From Paludibacteraceae bacterium (GTDB lineage Bacteria; Bacteroidota; Bacteroidia; Bacteroidales; Paludibacteraceae), in assembly GCA_017960065.1 (NCBI GenBank), contig JAGCZK010000122.1:1-10691 (forward strand): a stretch of 10,691 nt of DNA. Direction: 5' to 3'. Below are positions 6,481 to 10,691 of the stretch, one piece after another (position 1 is the stretch's first letter; every line of letters begins with the position of its first letter). The translations under genes were made by a program, and so were the position numbers. The notes beneath the pieces are model-generated. The model had not been told where the DNA came from, did no database searches, and was given only the letters and a program-made list of their open reading frames with translations.

Positions 6481-7497
6481 TCAAAACAATTTTACATTTT
6501 TCAGTCGCGGATTCTTGCGTTCCAACAGGCAGACATCCACCACCAACAAGACCAGCATCAGCCAAGCGATTGACGGATACTGCTCCATATACTCGGAATA
6601 AACCTCCGTTTCGGATTCGACCTTGGACATGCGGTCCAACTCGGCCGACAAGGCCCGAATCGCGACGGTCAGGTTGTCGGCACGGACATACGTGCCACCG
6701 CCAGCCGAAGCGATTTCCTTACACATCGCCTCATTGAGTTTCGACACCACCGTATTGCCTTCGCGGTCCTTGCGGTAGGTGTTGGTCCCCGGAACCGGCA
6801 GGGGCGAGCCTTCGGGACGCCCTACGCCCAACACATGCACGGTGATGCCGTTTTCATGGGCCAGTCTGGCCATGGCCACCGCATCGTCTTCGTGGTTCTC
6901 GCCATCGGTAATCACGATAACGCTCTTGCCCACCGACTCGTTGTCGGAAAACAAGCCGAGCGACATGCGGATGGCCGAGCCGATGGCCGTTCCCTGTACG
7001 GGCACCATGCCCGGATCAATCATCGACAAAAACATCTTGGCCGAGGCCACATCGTTGGTCATGGGCATCTGCACAAAAGGTTCGCCAGCAAAGACCAGCA
7101 ACCCGACTTTGTTGCCGTCGAGTTGGTCGATCATGCGCGAAAGGATTTGTTTCGAACGATCCATTCGGTTGGGAGCCACATCGGTGGCATACATCGAGTT
7201 GGACACATCGACGGCAATCATAAGCTCCACCCCTTTGCGCTTAACCGTTTCGAGCTTGGACCCGGATTGAGGGCCGGCCACCACGAAAACGCCCAACACA
7301 TAGGCGGTAAGGCCGATATAGAACTTCACCCGCGGCCGCCAATGCGAGGCATCGGGCATTAACTCCCGCAGCAACTCCTTGTTGCCCAGCTGTTTCAAGC
7401 GTTTTGCCTTGACGATCAGGCTGTAGTAGAAAAACACCAGCAAGACCGGCACCAGTAGCAGCAAATACAAATAATCAGGACGTGCAAAACGAAACAT
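6481..7497 (-). CDS. batB: BatB, membrane-anchored VWA domain protein
   Basis: BatB (338 residues) is the second membrane VWA protein of the operon. Two N-terminal membrane helices (about 8-27 and 59-76) flank a strongly basic segment (KAKRLKQLGNK), predicted to be cytosolic. The VWA domain (about 88-290) would then lie outside the inner membrane, with a third helix at 309-325 returning the C-terminus to the cytosol. The metal-ion-dependent adhesion site is complete: Asp97, Ser99 and Ser101 in DVSNS, Thr170 in VQGTAIGSA, and Asp198 in VITDGEN. A metal-dependent ligand contact is therefore expected, probably with other Bat proteins or a MoxR client. The gene follows batA by 4 nt and ends one base before batC. 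In the Bacteroides operon the bat genes are linked to aerotolerance and in vivo growth, although work in other bacteria points to envelope stress or protein maturation; the molecular activity is unresolved. Confidence 0.94.
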   Translation of the reverse strand: MFRFARPDYLYLLLLVPVLLVFFYYSLIVKAKRLKQLGNKELLRELMPDASHWRPRVKFYIGLTAYVLGVFVVAGPQSGSKLETVKRKGVELMIAVDVSNSMYATDVAPNRMDRSKQILSRMIDQLDGNKVGLLVFAGEPFVQMPMTNDVASAKMFLSMIDPGMVPVQGTAIGSAIRMSLGLFSDNESVGKSVIVITDGENHEDDAVAMARLAHENGITVHVLGVGRPEGSPLPVPGTNTYRKDREGNTVVSKLNEAMCKEIASAGGGTYVRADNLTVAIRALSAELDRMSKVESETEVYSEYMEQYPSIAWLMLVLLVVDVCLLERKNPRLKNVKLF

Positions 7498-7501
7498 AGT
7501 A

Positions 7502-8485
7502 CTACGGTATTGATTTGAACAAGGTGTTGCGCAATGTCAGCTCAACCAGCAGCAACGCAATGGCAATCAGCGCAAACCAATGGTACAACTCTTCTTTTTT
7601 ACTAAACTCGCTGACCTGAATGATGGTCTTCTCCATCTGGTCGATTTCTTCATAAATCGCCTTCAGACTTTTGTTGTCGGTTGCCCGGAAATACGAGCCC
7701 CCGGTGATGTTGGCAATCTGCTGCAGAATGCCTTCGTCGATATTCACATCCACATCGCGGTATTGCGTGCCATAGGGGGTTTTGAACGGATATGGGGCTT
7801 TGCCTCTCGTTCCGACACCAATCGTATATACGCGGATACCGAAGGTTTTGGCGATTTCGCCAGCCGTTACAGGCGACACCTGCCCACGGTTGTTGGAACC
7901 GTCGGTCAGCAGGATGATGACCTTCGACTTGGCCTTGCTGTCTTTGATACGGTTGACGGCCGTTGCCAAACCGGAGCCGATGGCCGTTCCGTCGTCAATC
8001 ATGCCGCACTTGAGACCGGCCAGCAGATTAATCAGCTCGGCATGGTTGGTGGTCAGTGGGCATTGGGTGAAACTTTCGCCTGAAAAGGCCACCAAACCGA
8101 CATTGTCGTTCGGACGGCTGGAAACAAACTCGGTGGCCACTTTTTTGGCGGCTTCCAAGCGGTTGGGTTTCAAATCTTCGGCCAACATCGAACTCGAAAT
8201 GTCAATCGACATCACGATATCGATGCCTTCGGTGGTACGGTTGCTCCAGGTGTCGGACTTTTGCGGACGCGCTAAGGCAAGCACCACAAACACCAGCACC
8301 AGACAGCGCAGCACAAAGGGCAGGTGCCGAAGATACTCCATCGGAGAGTGTTTCAAAAGGTCGAAGGCTTGCAACGACGAAAACAACACCTTGGCTGTCA
8401 ACTCCTTCTGTTTCCAAACATACCAGGCAATCAGTGGTATCAGCAGCAGGAGCAACAACAGATAATATGGATGCAAAAAGGTCAT
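7502..8485 (-). CDS. batA: BatA, membrane-anchored VWA domain protein
   Basis: BatA (327 residues) has the same plan as BatB: helices at about 7-24 and 56-72 separated by a basic loop, a VWA domain at about 86-290, and a third helix at 302-317. The metal site is intact, with Asp95, Ser97 and Ser99 in DISSS, Thr167 in DDGTAIGSG and Asp195 in LTDGSNNRG. The family-typical NRLEAAKKVATEF, GLVAFSGESFTQCPLT and RVYTIGVGT are all present. The start at 8485 gives MTFLHPYYLLLLLLL, the usual short outward segment before helix 1. An earlier ATG at 8493 is out of frame and meets a stop at once. The gene lies 11 nt after the DUF4381-like gene, one of the larger gaps in this operon, and 4 nt before batB. 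BatA and BatB are paralogues and may form a mixed complex, which is an inference. No frameshift is seen. Confidence 0.94.
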   Translation of the reverse strand: MTFLHPYYLLLLLLLIPLIAWYVWKQKELTAKVLFSSLQAFDLLKHSPMEYLRHLPFVLRCLVLVFVVLALARPQKSDTWSNRTTEGIDIVMSIDISSSMLAEDLKPNRLEAAKKVATEFVSSRPNDNVGLVAFSGESFTQCPLTTNHAELINLLAGLKCGMIDDGTAIGSGLATAVNRIKDSKAKSKVIILLTDGSNNRGQVSPVTAGEIAKTFGIRVYTIGVGTRGKAPYPFKTPYGTQYRDVDVNIDEGILQQIANITGGSYFRATDNKSLKAIYEEIDQMEKTIIQVSEFSKKEELYHWFALIAIALLLVELTLRNTLFKSIP

Positions 8486-8496
8486 AACTTCATTTC

Positions 8497-9459
8497 TTAA
8501 CTGACAACCTCTTCCGACTCAGACGCATTGGGAGCGGTCGTCTCTTCGATGGGTTTGGTTCCTTCCACTAACTTAAAGGCCGCATCGATTACCTGATAGT
8601 TTTCATTTTCGAACGGCACCTGTTTGGCAAATTTGACCAGGTCGGCCTCTTCCAACACCGACTTCAGGTCCGAACGGTAGTCGGCCATTTCGGGAATGGA
8701 TTTGACATCTTCCAGAATCTCGTCGGTGGTCGATTCCATGGCCGAAATCTTGAAACGTTTCGACAGATAGGTGCGCAACACGTCGGTCAGATCGGTGTAA
8801 AACTCCTTCACCTCGCCCAGCTGCCAACGCTTCTTTTCGCGAATTTCGACCAAACGGCCGTAGGCCTGTTCGTAAGGGGGAATTTCGGGTTCGGGCTCCG
8901 GCGACAGCAAGGGGACGCGTTTTTTGAACACGAAGTGCATCACCAGAATGATGATAACGGCCAGCAGTAGCAACGCCGCTTTTACAATCAGCAACATGAC
9001 AATCAGCCCCAACCAGTCGAACGGAGGTTGCATCAGCCCCTTTTCGGGACGGATCGCATCCTGCAAATTGACCTGTATCGTGGTCACCGACAAACTCAAG
9101 GGTTTGCTCTCGAGGACAAAGCCGGTTTCGTCTTCAAACAGCTGCGAGGGAATAAAATAGAAACCGCTGTCGAACGAGGTGACGATATAATCAATATCCA
9201 CCTGAATCCGATTGTCGGTCAGGCGAACCGTGTCCATCGAAGGCTCTCCGACCAGTTCGACCCCCGTGCAGACCGAATCGGCAAAACTCGGAACCGAAAA
9301 CCGGACATTGTCGGGCTGGACCAGTTCGTAGTGCAGAACGGCCTGCTCGCCGACACGAATCAGATGCGGTTCGATTTTGCCATATACCGAACACTCCTGG
9401 GCGAACATCGCGCAGGCGCAACAGGCAGACAAAAGTAAAACGCTAATTTTCTTATACAT
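8497..9459 (-). CDS. DUF4381-like (BatD-like) single-span membrane protein of the bat operon
   Basis: This 320-residue protein has an N-terminal signal sequence, a beta-rich external region (about 21-135), one membrane helix (about 149-178, ending in FKKR), a Pro/Glu linker (LLSPEPEPEIPP) and a cytosolic helical domain (195-300). The tail contains FYTDLTDVLRTYLSKRF (220-236) and DLKSVLEEADLVKF (264-277), which line up with FYEETLRALWGYLSDKL and DLLQALEDCEFARF of BatD. I therefore read it as a smaller relative of BatD, matching the unnamed or DUF4381-type gene found between the DUF58 gene and batA in other Bacteroidetes. The signal could be cleaved after MFA (residue 20), but LSAC at 10-13 also fits a lipobox. 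It starts one base after the DUF58 stop (TAG T ATG) and ends 11 nt before batA. Function unknown; a membrane partner of BatA/BatB is an inference. Confidence 0.82.
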   Translation of the reverse strand: MYKKISVLLLSACCACAMFAQECSVYGKIEPHLIRVGEQAVLHYELVQPDNVRFSVPSFADSVCTGVELVGEPSMDTVRLTDNRIQVDIDYIVTSFDSGFYFIPSQLFEDETGFVLESKPLSLSVTTIQVNLQDAIRPEKGLMQPPFDWLGLIVMLLIVKAALLLLAVIIILVMHFVFKKRVPLLSPEPEPEIPPYEQAYGRLVEIREKKRWQLGEVKEFYTDLTDVLRTYLSKRFKISAMESTTDEILEDVKSIPEMADYRSDLKSVLEEADLVKFAKQVPFENENYQVIDAAFKLVEGTKPIEETTAPNASESEEVVS

Positions 9460-9460
9460 A

Positions 9461-10327
9461 CTAGCCTCTCATTCTAAACAGGTTCATCAAACACCGGACA
9501 TAATCGTCTTGGGTGGACATCGAAACAAAATCGACCCCGTTTTTGGTAAAACTGCGGCTGATACGCTGCTGCTGGTTTTGCCAGTGCTCGGCGTACGCCT
9601 TGCGCACCGCACGGCTCGAGGTGTCGATATAGCGGTCGCGACCGGTTTCGGCATCGGACATCTTGACCAGGCCCACATCGGGCAGTTCCACATCTTTCGG
9701 ATCATAGACCTGCAAGGCCACCATGTCGTGTTTTTTGCTTGCAATCATCAGCGAGCGGTCAAAATCGCCGGCAATGAAATCCGAAATCAAAAACGAGGTG
9801 CAGCGTTTTTTGATCACATTGTTGAAATACGGCAGCACCACATTGAGGTCGGTCTTACGGCTTTCGGGCTTAAATTCGAGCAACTCTCTGATAATAAACA
9901 GAATATGCTTGCGACCCTTTTTGGGAGCGATGAATTTCTCGATTTTATCGGAATACAGAATCACGCCGATTTTGTCGTTGTTCTGTATTGCCGAAAACGC
10001 CAGGGTAGCCGCCATTTCGGTAATAATCGTGCGCTTGGTCTGCTGCACCGTACCGAAATCGCTACTGCCCGAAACATCAATCAGCAGCATGACCGTCAGC
10101 TCGCGCTCTTCTTCAAACACCTTGATATACGGGTGGTTAAAACGGGCGGTCACGTTCCAGTCGATGTTGCGGATATCGTCGCCATACTGGTATTCGCGCA
10201 CTTCGGAAAAGGCCATACCCTTCCCCTTGAAGGCAGTATGATATTGCCCAGCAAAGATGTTTTGGGACAAACCGCGGGTTTTAATCTCGATTTGCCGTAC
10301 TTTCTTAAGGATTTCGCTGGTTTCCAT
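9461..10327 (-). CDS. DUF58 family VWA-type protein, partner of MoxR
   Basis: This soluble 288-residue protein has no signal peptide or membrane helix, so it should act in the cytoplasm. The DUF58 signature lies at about 33-62: FKGKGMAFSEVREYQYGDD followed by NIDWNVTAR. A VWA-like domain follows from about 78, with a complete DxSxS metal motif (Asp84, Ser86, Ser88 in DVSGS). Characteristic later segments are GVILYSDKIEKFI (about 121-133) and SFLISDFIAGDFD (about 177-189). In the wider family DUF58 genes sit immediately after moxR, and the pair is thought to work as an AAA+ ATPase and its VWA adaptor on cytosolic or membrane clients. Here the gene starts 12 nt after moxR and its TAG is one base from the next ATG, which suggests coupled translation. 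Length is normal for the membrane-free subtype. The family call is secure and the substrate is unknown. Confidence 0.93.
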   Translation of the reverse strand: METSEILKKVRQIEIKTRGLSQNIFAGQYHTAFKGKGMAFSEVREYQYGDDIRNIDWNVTARFNHPYIKVFEEERELTVMLLIDVSGSSDFGTVQQTKRTIITEMAATLAFSAIQNNDKIGVILYSDKIEKFIAPKKGRKHILFIIRELLEFKPESRKTDLNVVLPYFNNVIKKRCTSFLISDFIAGDFDRSLMIASKKHDMVALQVYDPKDVELPDVGLVKMSDAETGRDRYIDTSSRAVRKAYAEHWQNQQQRISRSFTKNGVDFVSMSTQDDYVRCLMNLFRMRG

Positions 10328-10339
10328 CGACCGTCAGCT

Positions 10340-10691
10340 TTAGGGTACTTCTACCGCATTCAGGATTTCGCAGATGATTTCTTCCGAAGTCAGGTTGTTG
10401 GCCTCGGCCTCGTAGGTCAGACCGATACGGTGACGCATCACATCGACACAAACGGCGCGGACATCTTCGGGAATGACATAACCGCGGTGCTTGATAAAGG
10501 CATAGGCACGGGCAGCCTTGGCCAAATTAATCGACGCACGGGGCGAAGCACCGAACGAAATCATATTCTTGAGCTCGCCGAGTCCGAAGTTTTGGGGCTC
10601 ACGCGTGGCAAACACAATGTCAAGAATGTATTTTTCGATTTTTTCGTCGAGGTAGATCTCGCGCACCACTTCGCGCGCCTCGATGATTTCG
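10340..10691 (-). CDS. moxR: MoxR-family AAA+ ATPase, C-terminal 116 residues (5' end outside window)
   Basis: The minus-strand frame is open from the right edge to a TAA at 10340-10342, so the gene begins beyond 10691. The visible part continues upstream of an internal GTG (10669) with EIIEARE, so that GTG is not the start. The fragment is the AAA+ lid and C-terminal helical region typical of MoxR: LDEKIEKYILDIVFATREP, then GASPRASINLAKAARAYAFI, then GYVIPEDVRAVCVDVMRHRIGL. SPRA is where the MoxR sensor 2 arginine normally lies. Walker A and B are outside the window and cannot be checked. MoxR ATPases act with VWA proteins in a chaperone-like manner. Its place at the head of DUF58-batABCDE fits, and it lies 12 nt before the DUF58 gene. 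The operon promoter must lie further right. Confidence 0.9.
   Translation of the reverse strand, partial: EIIEAREVVREIYLDEKIEKYILDIVFATREPQNFGLGELKNMISFGASPRASINLAKAARAYAFIKHRGYVIPEDVRAVCVDVMRHRIGLTYEAEANNLTSEEIICEILNAVEVP

Noticed and set aside
10340..10669. GTG at 10669 as the start of a short MoxR-like gene
   Set aside because: The frame stays open to the window edge and the upstream residues continue a MoxR protein, so this is an internal codon of a gene cut by the window.
1..10691. Search for a novel defence, mobile or RNA system
   Set aside because: I saw no transposase, integrase, tRNA, CRISPR repeat, toxin-antitoxin pair or riboswitch-like leader. Gaps between genes are at most 85 bp, all genes are intact, and the main block is the known MoxR-DUF58-Bat operon.

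Overview
The window is ordinary, well-conserved chromosome from a member of the Bacteroidota, most likely the order Bacteroidales. The evidence is a complete aerotolerance (bat) operon in the Bacteroides gene order, two -7 elements of the Bacteroidetes type (TAnnTTTG), an LL-diaminopimelate aminotransferase route to lysine and peptidoglycan, and start sites without an obvious Shine-Dalgarno sequence. GC content is moderate, roughly half by eye, with frequent TCG and GAC codons. I cannot name a genus.

Left part (1-2596). The 3' end of a DUF2130 gene on the + strand converges on fabD on the - strand. A 12-bp perfect hairpin lies between them and is followed by a T-tract on the fabD strand. fabD (malonyl-CoA:ACP transacylase) and dapL (LL-diaminopimelate aminotransferase, + strand) diverge from an 85-bp region that holds back-to-back promoter elements. 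dapL then converges on the end of the long - strand operon, with 26 bp between the two stop codons.

Right part (2597-10691, all - strand, read right to left): moxR (3' end only), a DUF58 VWA protein, a DUF4381-like/BatD-like membrane protein, batA, batB, batC, batD, batE and a PAP2-family lipid phosphatase. The gaps are 12, 1, 11, 4, 1, 6, 5 and 5 nt, so this is almost certainly one transcript whose promoter lies beyond the right edge. The MoxR AAA+ ATPase and cytosolic DUF58 VWA protein would act from the cytoplasm. BatA and BatB are predicted to hold VWA domains outside the inner membrane. BatD and the DUF4381-like protein are single-span proteins with an external beta-rich region and a similar cytosolic helical tail. 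BatC and BatE present TPRs in the periplasm, and BatE also carries a C-terminal SH3-like domain. The operon can therefore be read as three architectures, each present more than once: VWA, BatD-type and TPR.

I see no undescribed system, mobile element, CRISPR array, RNA gene or broken gene. The points most worth a second look are the similarity between the BatD and DUF4381-like tails, the PAP2 gene at the end of the bat operon, the GGGGCGAAT hairpin, and the overlapping divergent promoters.
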